Notes under the pieces: generated by a model
Seen by the model: only the letters and a program-made list of their open reading frames with translations
Databases searched by the model: none
What the model was told of the DNA's origin: nothing
Shown here: piece after piece, positions 37,692 through 50,423 of the stretch
Layout: each line of letters begins with the position of its first letter
Numbering within the stretch: position 1 is the first letter of the stretch
Made by a program: the position numbers and the translations under genes
Assembly: GCA_002104945.1 (NCBI GenBank)
Contig: MCFH01000004.1
Span: forward strand, 1,420,025 to 1,484,024
DNA length: 64,000 nucleotides
DNA from: Piromyces finnis
Taxonomy: Eukaryota; Neocallimastigomycota; Neocallimastigomycetes; Neocallimastigales; Neocallimastigaceae
Direction: 5' to 3'

Positions 37692-37800
37692 TATTAAATA
37701 TATATATATATAATATAAATTAGTTTTTTATGATTATTAAAAAATATATATAAATTACAAAACTATAATCTTTTGTTGAGCGTTTAATTACTCAAAAATA

Positions 37801-39029
37801 TTAATAGTAGTAGTAATATTTACCAAGGGTATAGATAAATGGACAATTATGTGTATTGAAATTTTTTCCACTTTGAATAAGCTCTTCTTTTTTAATAATC
37901 ATACTAATTTTGAGACCATCAAGAGCATCACAGAGACGATTATAATGATCCTTTAAATATATTTCATAAGTAATGCCAAATACAGCTTTTCCGGAATCAA
38001 GAAAACTCTTGTAAAGATGACATTCTGGATAATCATTTGTGGCACAACTTTCATTTATAGCAAAATCAAAATATTGACCTACTTCATCAATCATAAAAAG
38101 TGAATTTTTTAAACCAATAGCAAGACCTAAACTATGAGCAGTGGCAGAGAGCCACTTAGCAAACGTTATAGTATCTTCCTTTGTAAGTGGTTCAGACCAT
38201 TTCTTTTGAACACTCTTATCTTGATAACCATCCAAGTTATCAACATCAATTGCATCACATTTCTTTTCAACAGCAAGCTTCATACGATTAGTAATAAGTG
38301 GTTTAATTCCTTCTTTACGAAAATCAAGCCAATTTTCACCTTTCCATTGTTTATAGTCGTTTTTCACCAAACCATCTACTTTATAATATTCATCTTTATC
38401 TGGACGAAAATCCTCAAGTGTACCACCAGAAAAATAGCAAATAACCTTTTTACCAGCATTATGGAAGTTTTGAATATCCTCAGCACTATTACTATGAAGA
38501 TCAATATCAATCACTTCGTTTTTTTCTTTTTTACTATTTTAATATGATAAATGAATAGTTAATATTAGAAATTAATAAAATTATATATATTCTAACTTTT
38601 ATCAACAATATTAAAGAAAAACTCTATTTAGTAATAATAACAATCATAAAATAATAATTAATTTATATATTAAAAACTATTCATTCTACTATAGTTTTTA
38701 TTCATATAGCATAAATTAGATACATTTTAATAAAGACTTTTAACTAACTTATTATATATATATAACATAATAAATAGAGTTATATAAGTTACATACTTAT
38801 TATGTTATATATATATAATAAATTTAAAATGAAATTTAAAAAAGGAAGAGAATTATATGAATTATTTAAAAGTTTTAAAAAATTCATTTTAAAACTTTAC
38901 TTACATGTCGAAACCATCCTTTTTTAAAATAATATTCCAAGTAGTGTCTATTTTTGGTTGCCAAACGGCTTTTGAACAATTTGTAAAGAGTAATAGGACT
39001 AAAAAATAAATTGGTAATATGAAGATCAT
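37801..39029 (-). CDS. Secreted GH114-like glycosidase (endo-alpha-1,4-polygalactosaminidase family)
   Basis: Two exons on the minus strand: 39029-38905 and 38533-37801 (intron 371 bp, GTAAGT...TAG); 285 aa. Exon 1 encodes a signal peptide (MIFILPIYFLVLLLFTNCSKA) and the family's opening strand (WQPKIDTTWNIIL). Exon 2 carries the barrel: VIDIDL, KVICYFSGGTLEDFRPD (about 72-88), WLDFR, then the acidic core DAIDVDNLDGY (135-145, usual form D-x-D-x-D-N-x-D), LGLAIGLKN, the NE(S)C motif at 202-203 and KAVFGITYEIY. Known members hydrolyse alpha-1,4-linked galactosamine polymers as found in microbial and fungal surfaces. A role in wall remodelling or attack on neighbours is inference. Bacterial-like family; transfer into the lineage is possible but cannot be shown here. 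Confidence 0.8.
38749..38821. repeat. Perfect 25-bp inverted repeat (hairpin) inside an intron
   Basis: Arms 38749-38773 and 38797-38821 are exact reverse complements (TTATTATATATATATAACAT... form) with a 23-bp loop; both lie inside the intron of the GH114-like gene. Confidence 0.85.
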
Positions 39030-40794
39030 TTTGATATTATTTATTAATTTTATATTTATTAAATTTTATTTTTATCTTTTTTTTTTTTTCTTTACTTTAT
39101 TATTTTTTTTTGCTTATTGTATATATATATATAATTTTTCATTTATTTTGTTTTCTTTTGTAATTTAAATGTTTAAATAGTGTACTTTAACATTTATAAT
39201 TTTTTGAATAAAAAAATAAAAGAATCTTTCTCAATCCTCTTGTTTATTAAAAATAGTATATTTTCAATCACTACTCAATGGTTAATGTTTTAATATGTTT
39301 AATATGTTTTTATTAAAATAGTAATTAAAAAAAAAAAGAGAAAAATCATAATACTGTTACTTTTTTACTTAAAGTGGATTTTTGAAAAAAAAAAAAGTTA
39401 TATTCTTATTAATAATATTTTATAATATTTTTTATCCATTAAAATTAAAATTTATTTTAAATACATAATATATATATTAAATAAGTTTAAGATATAGTAT
39501 TTTTTAATTAATTTCTTTTTTAGATATCATTGGATAAATACAAAAGTATCTTTAAAAAAAGAATATATTGACCAATGTTTTATCATTATTATATATTCTT
39601 AATAGGATTTAATATATAATAATATATGTAAACTTAATTTTAATTATATTCTGTAAAAAAAAAATAATGGCTAAATACTGTTTATTTTTTAAAATATTAT
39701 AAATTAAAGTTTTAAATCTATCTGTCATTTCTTGTATTTTCAATAATATATATAGTTTTTGTACAGCCATTTTTAAATATATATTTAAGAAAAAAGATAA
39801 AAGTAAAGTTTTCTTTTCTTTGTATATTTAAAATAAAACTAAATAGATAAAAAAAAATTATAATATAAATATAATGTAATATATCTAAATATAATAAAGG
39901 AATATTATTTAACATCTCTAAATTTAATAATAAATATTAATTTTTCCACTTTATCCAATAAAGAAATTTTTCTTAAAATTGATTTTAATATAGGAATTTC
40001 TATAAATTTATTATTTAATAGAGTTTTGAGATAGACTTTAATTATTACTAAAAAAGGAATTTAAAGGTAGTACAAGAAATTTTATTTTACAAAAATAAAT
40101 ATAAATAATTACCTATTTTTCAAAACTTTTCTATACTTTTTTTTTATATATAGGTAATATTATTATTTATGTATAAACATAAATGATAATGAATGAAACA
40201 TGAATACATAAAATGATTAAAATCATTAATTATAAGATCTTCTGCTGTATGCATTGTTTCCAATGTAAATGCAATAATAAGTGAAATGCATAATTAAACA
40301 ATTAAAAAACTAATTAAAAAAGTACTTTGTATACTGGTACGAATAGAAAATAAATGAAAAATATGATTTACTTCACAGATCAATTTTTGAAGTACTTAGG
40401 ATTATAATTAAATTAATCATACTTAATTTTATTATTTTTTTTTTGTCTAGCTTGTCATTCACTTTCTTTAATTATTATTTTATATGAATCAAAAATGTTT
40501 GAAATTTATTAATTAAATAATAATATGACATACAAATAAAATATTTAATAGAATTTTGATTATTTATTATTTTTCTCATATTATAATATATAGCTATGTT
40601 AATATTAATAAAAATAAAGTTACTAGCTACAAAAATCATATAAAAATAGGTTTTCATTAAGGACATACTAAGTAAAATAATAAATCGATATTTTTAATAT
40701 ATTTATTAATGTTAAAGTTTTTATTATGAGCTTTATATTAAAATATTGTAATTTTTTTTTCTTATATAAATATTTTTTATCCAGATTATACCCA
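39030..40794. other. AT-rich intergenic DNA
   Basis: 1.8 kb, no convincing gene. The short minus-strand frames at 39718-39915 and 40475-40666 are Ile/Phe/Tyr-rich chance frames. Confidence 0.5.
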
Positions 40795-41238
40795 TTAAAT
40801 TTCTTCACTTTTTATTTTTGTAAGTAGTAGTGAATCTTCTTCATAGGATACATCAGCAATTGGAGAAAAAGAACTGTTAGAATTTTGCTGTATTTTCTTA
40901 TTATCATCATTACCATAATAAGAAAATATGCTATTATCATAGATAGTACTACTATCGATATTTTCGAAATTTATACTATTATTAGTAAATATACTATTAT
41001 TTCTAAATTTTGAATTAGACTGATGGTTGTTTCTGCATTCATAGCGGTTATTAGTATATATACTATTTAGTCTACTTCTACCTCTATTACTTGAAAAAAT
41101 ATTTTCATCCATTGTGCCATAAAAACTATTTCTATTCCCATCATTTATATATTCCCTTTTATCATTTGTATATATACTATTAAATCTGTTTCTATTTACA
41201 TTAGCAAATATATTTTCATCTACTGTTTCAACCCTCAT
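40795..41238 (-). CDS. Asn/Ser-rich protein with DENIF...NSIYTN repeats, unknown
   Basis: 147 aa, not recognised. Two clear repeats of about 42 residues, each starting DENIF and carrying an N/R-x-R-x-NSIYTN box about 14 residues later (at about 8-25 and 44-63), and a degenerate third (NSIFTNNSINFENID). The end is acidic (EEDSLLLTKIKSEEI). No signal peptide, no TM helix. The internal repeat at protein level argues for a translated sequence. It might be one exon of a larger gene; I found no neighbouring exon. Confidence 0.45.
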   Translation of the reverse strand: MRVETVDENIFANVNRNRFNSIYTNDKREYINDGNRNSFYGTMDENIFSSNRGRSRLNSIYTNNRYECRNNHQSNSKFRNNSIFTNNSINFENIDSSTIYDNSIFSYYGNDDNKKIQQNSNSSFSPIADVSYEEDSLLLTKIKSEEI

Positions 41239-42259
41239 TATTAATGTTTACAATATTGTATTTTTCCAAAATTAAAATAAAAATAGTTATAATATAATAT
41301 ATTTTATATTATTTGGTCTATACATTTTAAGTATAATTATAGCTGTAATAAAAGATCATATAAGTAAAAAATAGAACTTTAATGGTATTTTTAATAAATA
41401 ATTATTTTTAAAAGTAAATTTTATTAATATTATATTTACATGCTGTCCTATTCTATTATATAGATTAACGACATCTAACAGTTTAAACTTAATTATTTTA
41501 ATTAAAATTATTCATATATTATATATATTATAAAATAAAATAAAATAAAAAATAAAATATGTTTAATTATAAATAAATAAAATAGGTATAATGTATATAA
41601 TGAAGAAGATCAACTTTGGGGACTTTATACTGAAGCCCATTTAAGTAGTTGTTATCTTAGAGATAGATTGGTAACAGATGATCTTTATCCAAGTGATAAA
41701 AATCATTTATTATACTATAATGATAGGCAGTTATGTTTTTAATATTCTTACATAAAATTGAAAATGATGGTAGTGTATTATGGTATTATGTAAATTATTA
41801 TTGTCTTTTATTATTGACATATTAGGTATTCCTTCTGAATAAATCGACCTCCATAAATATAACTTTTCACCTGGAAATTCCTTTTCTGTTATTAAAACTG
41901 TTTTATTATCTGAAACATATTCTGTAAATTATTTATATTGGTTATAGAGCTTCATACTTAATGACTGATTAAAAATATTCATTGTATATACTAATTTTTA
42001 CTTAATTTTTTTTATTATATTTTCATTTTCATTGGCATGTATATAAGGGTATAAAGCATTTTCATATAACATTAAATTAAACAATTGGAAATTTATAGCT
42101 ATTGGTAAAAGAAAAAATACATGGTATGAATCTAATTAGTATTTGGTCACTTGAATAATTTAAACATGGTAATAATTTACAAATAACATTATCATAGGTA
42201 TCACTTTCATAAAACGTAATTTTATTTTTAGTGATTTTTATACTATCATGGCAGTATTT
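41239..42259. other. Spacer with short coding-like remnants on both strands
   Basis: 41586-41741 (+) reads RYNVYNEEDQLWGLYTEAHL and on to DDLYPSDKNHLLYYND before a stop. On the minus strand about 41754-41930 reads TVLITEKEFPGEKLYLWRSI and 42077-42274 reads KYCHDSIKITKNKITFYE. These look like eroded genes, not chance, but no family is recognised and no complete frame can be joined. Confidence 0.35.
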
Positions 42260-43978
42260 AATAATTATTAACAATGATAGAAATGTGTATTTGATAATAC
42301 AATCAAGACAATTTGGAAAAAGTTTGAATTTAAGTATGATTAAAGAATTCCTTGAAAAGCCTGTTAATAGAGTGAAATCTTAGAAATAATTTATTTAATG
42401 GTTTAGAAGTTTCTAAAAATAGAAAAAATATGAGAAAATTTCACAAATATCCAGTTCTTCATTTAAATTTTAAAAAGTTTAATAGCATTTTTATTTAGAT
42501 TATAAAAATGCTATTAAACACCTTAAAAATAAAATATCTTATTTATTCGTGCATCAAAGGAAAAAAAATTGATTTTAAAAATTTAGATGATGACCAACAA
42601 AGAAGATGGAAAAAGAAAAAAAAAATAAGAAAGAGGATGAAACAGGTTTAACAAAATCTATTAGATTTTTATGCAAATGTTTAAAAAAATTTTATAAAAG
42701 AAAATGCATTGTTTTAATTGATGCGTATGATAAAATTCTTATTAATTCTTTTGAAAATGGATTCTATGATGATATGCATAAAGTCATTAAATCATTGTTT
42801 TCAAATACATTTAAAAAAATAAGAATCTTTATTTTGGAATAGCAACAGGATGTTTAGTTCTTGGATTAAGTAGCATGTTTTCAGGGATTAATAATTTTAG
42901 TGAATGTTCATTACTTAATGATCCATATTTTGGTGATTGCTATCGATTTAATGAAAATGAATTAAATAAAATTTTGTCTGATTTTAACATTCCCAATCAA
43001 AAAGATAAAATTCAAAGGAAATATAATGGCTATACATGCAATAAATGCAAGATAAATAGTAAAGAGATTACTAAAAATTTGTATAATCTTATTCCTTAAT
43101 GTATTTCAGTGAAATTAATAAAAATGAGAAAGAAGATTGTGTATATGGAAATTATTGGTATGAAATTGGGAGTGTAAATAATATGATAAAAATTTTTAAA
43201 GATTAGATAAAGGTGAAGCAAACAAATTATCACTGGATGAGCCCAAATCAACTGAAAAAAAATGAAAATTCAAATCAACTTAAAAAATACAAAAATAGTA
43301 TGTTAAATCGAATCATTGTAGATAACATGAAATATGTTAATATTACAAATGGTGAAATTTTAGAAAATCTTGTTGATTTATTACAACCTATTATAGAAGA
43401 TAAATTAGAAATTGCAAATGATAAAATAATAGATAATTTTATTAGTGACCTTTTTGGAAAAGATGTTGAAAGAGTTTATAAAAATTTAAATGCACTTAAT
43501 TTTGAAAGAGTTTATCAAAATTAAGTGCATATCATTTGAAGCACAACATATATGATGAATCCAAAATATATGAAAATGTTTTTATCAAGTGTTATTAATG
43601 CAAATATTTTTGTTTTTAAAAATTAGGGGTTTAACCACAGAAGAAAAAAGTGGATATGGTAGATATGATTTTGGATTCCCTATTAAAAATTACTTTAATA
43701 ATAAAGAAAAAGAATATATTTTAATTGAAGTTAAGATTTTTAAGAAAAATATAAAATATGATGAAGAAATAAATTATAAAGAGGAAGGAAAAGAAGATCA
43801 TAATTATATCAAAAACTATCTTTTAAAGGAATGTAAAGATAATATAAAACAAATTGAAAATAAAAATTATGAAGAAAAATATAGAGCTAACGGCTATAAT
43901 AGTTTTATTAAATATGGTATTGCCTTATATAAAAAAATTTGTGAAGCTAAAATGAAAATAAATGATGGAGAAATGTAA
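42260..43978 (+). pseudogene. AAA-ATPase-like / PD-(D/E)XK nuclease family protein, multiply broken
   Basis: Pieces in order match the AAA-ATPase-like plus DUF1703-type nuclease architecture common in gut fungi and bacteria. A P-loop relic is YLIIQSRQFGKSLNLSMIK (usual RPRRFGKT). Then come EFLEKPVNR, NLFNGLEVSKN, DFKNLDDDQQ, the Walker-B strand CIVLIDAYDK (usual DEYDK; the Glu is Ala) and FSNTFKK, and after a stop GCLVLGLSSMFSGINNFSEC and FGDCYRFNENELNKIL. Another break precedes NYWYEIGSVNNMI and the C-terminal nuclease GRYDFGFPI...YILIEVKIF, which still has the D and E-x-K residues. At least four stops or frameshifts interrupt it (about 42377, 42840, 43098, 43205, 43522). It looks non-functional as a whole. 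Confidence 0.8.
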
Positions 43979-45117
43979 AGCCCATCATAAACTAATCTCA
44001 AAAAAAAAAAAAAAAAAAAAAAAACTATTTAATAACAGAAAGTATTATATGTTGTTATAATATTTTTATTATTTATTATTTAAATTATTTTCATAATATA
44101 TAGTTATACAAATATATTTTATTATTTATTATTATTTTTAAATATTTTGTTTATTATTTATTATGGTTATTTATTTATCAATTAATCTAATTTTAAAATT
44201 AAATAAATTATTAAATTTTTTTTTTTTTTTTTTTTTTTTTGTATTAGTACTAAACATATCTTCTAAAAACATAAATTGAAAAAAAAGAAAGAAAGAAAAC
44301 TTTTACTAAATATACTATTTTTATATTGTTTAAAGAAAAAGAAATGAATATAAATATTACTTATTATGATAGTAATTAAAAATGCATTTCTACAAAAAAT
44401 AATATAAATAATATATTTAGATATTTGAATAAAATTTTAAAATGCTTTAAATTATCATTTTTTAAAAAAAAAAAAAAAAAAAAGGTATTAAAATATGGTT
44501 GTTATAAGTGTTTGATTGTTTGTTTTGTAATTTTCTTATATTTTTGTATTATTATTATTATTTACTTATTATTCAATTGTTTATTTTATATAAATATTAC
44601 TATTTATTGATTTTAAAAAAATATATATTAGTAATAATGTTTAACTTGTAAGATTATTTATATACATTAGTTATTTTTACATCTCTTTTAACATATAATA
44701 TTTTATTATGAATATATAAAATATACAAAAAATATGTTAAAATATATATAAAAATTTCATTTTGGTTTTTATACTAAATTTTAATATTTAAAATGTTTTT
44801 TTTTTTTTTTTTTTTTTCTATAATAAAGTAGATAAAATAAATAATTAAAAACGATATAATGAAAAGTTAAACATATAAAAGAGTAGCTTTTGAACTTTGT
44901 TGAATTATTAAATCTTATATATGAAGGAAATAAGTAACTAAATTATTAAAGATCATATATAAATATCATAATAATTATTTAATTTTTTTGGTAGTAACTT
45001 TTAAAACTGATAATTTAAATCATGGGTTAAATATTTGTCATTAGTATTAATGACCGTTATATATATTGATTTTAATAAATTGATATATAATTTCTAAAAT
45101 ATTAATTCACAATGAAT
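43979..45117. other. AT-rich spacer between convergent genes
   Basis: Contains A/T homopolymers (43999-44024, 44218-44240, 44462-44482, 44799-44818). The 61-codon frame at 44425 is homopolymer-driven. No gene. Confidence 0.5.
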
Positions 45118-46489
45118 TTACTTGCTTTCTTTATTATCATCTTTGTTTTCATCTTCTTCTTCTTCATCTTCTTCTTCTTCATCATCATCTTCTTCTTCTT
45201 CATCATCATCAACATCTTCTTCATCTTCAATTTCTTGAACAATACCTTCTTCATGTAAAATATCTTCTAATTCACCATTTTTATGCATTTTATATAAAAT
45301 ATCAAAACCACCTAAAAATTCACCTTTAAGATATACTTGTGGAATAGTTGGCCAATTACTGTATTCTTTAATACCTTCTCTAACCATTGGATCTCTTGTA
45401 ACATCAAAATATTTAATATCTTCAACACCTATATTAATTTTCAAAAAAAAAAAAAATTAAATTTTTTTTAATTTTTAACTTTTTCTGTACCATTTTTATT
45501 ATTATAATTATGTATAATTGGGTAATATTTTATAAAATCTATATACCTTGAACTCTGAGCATTTGTACTAATGCAAAACTAAAACCACACTTTTAAATGA
45601 AAATAAATAATTATAGTTATATATGATTATTAAATAAATAAAATTAAGTATATAATTAATAATTATTTTAGAACATGAATATTATATATTGTCATTAATA
45701 TTATTAATTTATCTAAAATAAACAAATAAATACCTCTGGTTCATCAGGTGTACCTTTTAAAAATACAAATAAATCAGCACTCTTAATAGCTTTTTCAATT
45801 TTGTTTTTAGTGTAATTTGTTAAAGGTCTTGAAAATAATTTTGGCTTCTGTAATTTAAGAGAATTAAATGTTTTTTTTGTTGATGATGATATTAAAGAAG
45901 ATGTAGATAAATGAAAATAATTATGTTGACCATTTAATAAACATGATTTCGAAATTATTTTTTTTGAATTAAAGTATAAAGAATTATTTATGTATGAATT
46001 GGCTATTCCCTATTACAATATCAAAATTTATTTATTTAAAAAAAAAATAAGATTATGTTAATTAAAGTTTATAATATAATTGTAATTATTGTAATTTAAA
46101 TTATCCATTTAAAACATATATAAAATTATTTGAAATTCAATATACACAATTTTAAGTATATTAATGGAATTTAACTGCAAATAATTAAAAATATATGATA
46201 GCAAAAAAAAAAAAAAATAACAATAATAAAACAGAGAAAGAAAGTAAAAAAAAAAAAAAAAAAAGAAAAAAGAAAAAAAGAAAAAAAAGAAAATGAAAAT
46301 TTAAATTAAAATTACACATTGAAACACAATTTGTTCAATTAAATATTTATACCGTTATATTATCTTTAAAGTCATTTATTTTATTTACTTTTATTTATTT
46401 TTATTTCTTTTAATATTATTTTAATATTAATAAATTATAATATTTACTTTTAAAGGATTTGAATTAATATTTGAAATTAAATAATTCAT
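45118..46489 (-). CDS. GRX5: Monothiol glutaredoxin (Grx5 type) with organelle leader and acidic tail
   Basis: Four exons on the minus strand: 46489-46448, 46009-45734, 45589-45547 and 45428-45118; 223 aa. Active site CGFS at 107-110, encoded at the start of a 43-nt exon. It is flanked by [12 protein letters not shown] before, and [21 protein letters not shown] (145-153, the TIPQ/cis-Pro region) and GGFDI (160-164) after. These residues define CGFS glutaredoxins, which carry and pass on [2Fe-2S] clusters. The first about 75 residues are Ser/Asn/Lys-rich with few acids, as in mitochondrial or hydrogenosomal presequences; in an anaerobic gut fungus the hydrogenosome is the likely site (inference). 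Unusually, residues 186-223 are an almost pure Asp/Glu tail. Confidence 0.9.
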
Positions 46490-48015
46490 TTTAACACTTT
46501 TTGTCTATTAATATTGGTGTAAAGTACAAGGGAATTATATGGATTAAGAAATTATTATAAAAATAATTATTGTAATAACATAAAATTAATCTTTGTAAAT
46601 GATTGGCTGAATAATTAAATATATTTATTTTAGCTTTTAAATAATAAAATAGAGAATAAATATCAATATTACAAAGGTATTAACAATTCTTCTCATATAT
46701 TTATCATTTCAAAGTTTATTATAACCATAATTTAAATAATTAATATTAAATAGGCATTTAGTCATTTAGTGATTAAACATATAATAAATATCGTTTGCTT
46801 TAAAGGTTTAGCATTATTTCCTTCATTGATTTATTTTAAATACATTATTGTATACAGAGTGGATATAATGTAATTATATAATCTTATATTAAAAATCTTT
46901 AGGAGTTTGTAAAAACTAAGATTAATTTAATATTTAGTGTTTAATAAATATCATTAATTAATTATTATAACTTTATTAAATATATTATTATGCTAATTTA
47001 ATAAAAATGTGTTGTCTTTATATTATTATATATTGTAGGTTGTATTATTATATATGTTTAATTAATATTTTAATATTATTAATCTATTTAATTTTATTGG
47101 ATAAAATCTAGTTATTATTAAAAAGATTTTTTCAACAAATCATAATAAATTATAAATATTATATTCTAATATATGTGGCTTGATATATATCATATATACT
47201 TATTAAAATATGAATAAATTTATATATACGACAAAAATATGCATTATATAATAAGGTTTTATTATTACTATATATTAAAATTAAATAACAATGTAAATTA
47301 TATATACTATTTAGAATAGCTATAGTGTAATGTATTACACTAAAAATTTTAGTATTGTTATAATAACTAAAATCAACAAAATTATTTGAAAAATTTTAAT
47401 ATATCTAAATACTAAATTTTTTTTTTTATTTTAAAACTTACATTTTTAACATTTATTTTATTATTTATTTAATAATATAAACATGTAAGTTGCAATAAAA
47501 TGATAAATCATTATAATAAATACGTGTAAAATTGCATATATATAAAAAGGAGTATATAAAAAAGGGATATTGTTAATAACTAATGCAAATATTCTATAAA
47601 AATAAGCATACTGTATTTCTAAGATTTTAATTGTTTAGATTTCTTTTTATTGCAAATCAAAACAATTATAATCAAAAAGTTCAATGATAAATTACTTATT
47701 AGCTGATATAAAGCAAATTAAAATATAGAGTATTCACTATTGAAGTAAGAGCAACAATGAAAATTAGGAAAGATAAAACAAAAAATAATTTTAAAGTCAA
47801 ATTATTAATAATAAAAGCAATAAAGTATTCTCAAATAATACAAATTAATATACTCTCCTGCTTCATAAAATTTAATGTTTTTTTTTTTGTTTTTCTTTTT
47901 TGAATATTTATTAAATAAAATATTAATTAAATAATTTTATATTTACTTTTTATTTTTTTGTAATTTAATATTTATATAAAATAAAAATAAAAAATAAAAA
48001 AAAAAAGAATTCAGC
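46490..48015. other. AT-rich divergent spacer between Grx5 and eIF4B genes
   Basis: 1.5 kb holding both upstream regions. Only AT-rich sequence is visible; no gene. Confidence 0.5.
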
Positions 48016-50423
48016 ATGTCTGACGGTAAATTTAAATATAAAATATATATATTTATAAATTCAAATAGAATATAAATAATAAGTAATATTTGTATTTTTG
48101 GTTTCTCTTTTTTTTATAAATTTTAGGTAAGAAGAAGTCTAAGAAGGGAGTCACTATGAACTTGACTGATTTCCTTTCTGTTGGAAACAGTAAATATCAA
48201 TTGTTTTATTTCATACGATATGTAGAAATTTCAATTTATGTATTAATTAATATTTTTATTGAATATTAAAGGTGTTGGTAATTGGGGTGATGATATTGAA
48301 CTCCCAACTGGACGTATGTAGCTTATAAGAGAATTTCAAGAAATATTGTAAATCATTTTTTAATACAAAATAAATATAAAATTAAAATTATTAATAAATA
48401 GCACAATCCGATTCCAGATCTTATGATCGTGACAATGTATTTGGTGGTAACAATCGTTATGATAATAATGACAGATATGAAAAGTATGATAAGTATGGTA
48501 ATAACAACAACAACAACGACCATTACAATGGATATGAACGTAACAATGATCATTATGGTAATAATAATCGTTATGGAAATGATCGTCATGGTGGTAACAG
48601 AAACAATGACAGATACTATGGCGGTAGACAAGGAAATCAAAGTAAATAAAAGAAATATATTTAAATAATATGTTAATATTTAAACAAAATAATTAATTTT
48701 TATTTATAATTTAAAAATAATAATTAATATTTGAAGATCATGACAATTATGGACAAGGTAAATAAATATTCATAAACATAGTTTTTTAATAAATACAAAA
48801 TAACAATTATTTAATAATAATATTATATGAAATATTATTTGCATTTATTAATGTAAAAAGACCAAAGAAGACATTACCAAAACGATAGATATGGTAACAA
48901 CCGTTATGATAATCGTGATCGTTATGATCGTTTTGAAAACCGTGAACCAAGACAAAGACCAGTTCGTCCAATTCCAGAAAATCCACCATACACAGCCTAC
49001 TTTGGAAATCTTCCAGAAGATACAACAGAAGAAAGTTTACTTTCTATTATTGCACCATTCAAGGTATATATATAAAGAGTTATTTTATTATAAAAATAAA
49101 AATAAATAGTTTTTTAAATTTACATATAAATAATAAAAATAATTAATCTTATTATTGAATTTAATTAATATTATAAAATTTAGGTTAAAAGTATTAGACT
49201 TATTACTCACGACGATGGTAAGTTAAAGGGATTTGGTTATGTTGAATTTGAAGATCGTGCCGATTTAGAAAGTGTTATCAGAGGCCCAGAAATTGTAAAT
49301 TATTAGAAATGAATATAAATCATTAAATATATAAATATTTTTAAATATTTACCATAAACTTAATATCGTCATATACTCTATAATATAATATATAGTTATA
49401 CAAAAACCGTACTTTAAGAGTTGATGTTGCTGAACGTAAATATTAGAAATAATAAATATAAGAAACTATTTTAATTATTGTTTTAATAACTATAATTATT
49501 AATATAATTATAAAAAATAGAAAAGGAAAAGCCAGAAAAGCCAGAAAAGCCATCAGATAACTCTAATTGGAGATCTCGTTCTGAAAACAAGAACACTTTC
49601 AGTGTTTTCGGTAATCGTAATAATAACAACAATAATCAATATAACAACAATAGACAAGAATCAAACTGGAGAGTCCGTAATGGTAATAATATATTATAAA
49701 ATAATAAAAATTATAAATAAATATTAAAATAATATATACTAATAAACGTATTATTATAAAAGACAATTCTCAAGGTAGAAAGCCATTCGGTAATCATAGA
49801 ACTGATGAACCACTTTCATCACCAACTCCAGCTCCAGCTGCTCCACCAAAGAAGAAGGTTAATCCATTTGGTGATGCTAAACCAGTTGATACTGCTGAAA
49901 TCGAACGTAAGGTAGAAGAAAAAATGATTAAGGCTGATGAAGAAATTTTAAAGAGAGAAAATGAAGAAAAGAAGGAAGGAAACGAAGAAGAAAAGAAAGA
50001 AAATGTTGACGAAGAAAAGAAGGAAAGTGACGTTCCAGCTCAAGCTCCAAGAGAACGTCCAATGAGCCAACAAAAGACTCGTTCCAGCTACTATAATAAT
50101 CGTAACAGTAAACAACCAGTTGAAGAAAAGTCTTGGAGAAGAAGTACCAACTCTGCTCCAGTATTCAAATCAACTGGTGTCTTCCAAAGAAATAACAGCA
50201 ATAACCAAAGAAGATACAATAACAATCAACCACGCAACAATTATAATCAAATGAGAAAGGAAGAAGAAAATCATAATGTTGTTGAAACAAAAAACGCTTA
50301 CCAAGTTCTTCAAGATGTATGTATTAATATATACAATTAAAAAATAAATATTATTACTAAATAACAAAATTATATTTTTATAACTAATCTTTATCTTTTT
50401 ATTCATAATAAATATAGGAATAA
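48016..50423 (+). CDS. eIF4B-like translation initiation factor with RRM (11 exons)
   Basis: Exons: 48016-48025, 48127-48189, 48272-48313, 48402-48641, 48737-48757, 48861-49063, 49184-49294, 49396-49435, 49521-49682, 49763-50316 and 50418-50423; 483 aa, all phases agree. The N-terminus (KKGVTMNLTDFLS...NWGDD.ELP) matches the fungal eIF4B opening (KK..MDL..FL....WADD...LP). Residues about 45-165 are Asn/Tyr/Arg/Asp/Gly-rich. An RRM spans about 168-245 with RNP2 TAYFGNL and RNP1 KGFGYVEF (208-215). A basic-acidic tail with KPFG/NPFG boxes, EEKKE repeats and RNNSNNQRRYNNN follows. eIF4B stimulates eIF4A helicase in 5' UTR scanning in the cytosol. The first exon is 10 nt and the last only 6 nt (GAATAA). 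Confidence 0.87.
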
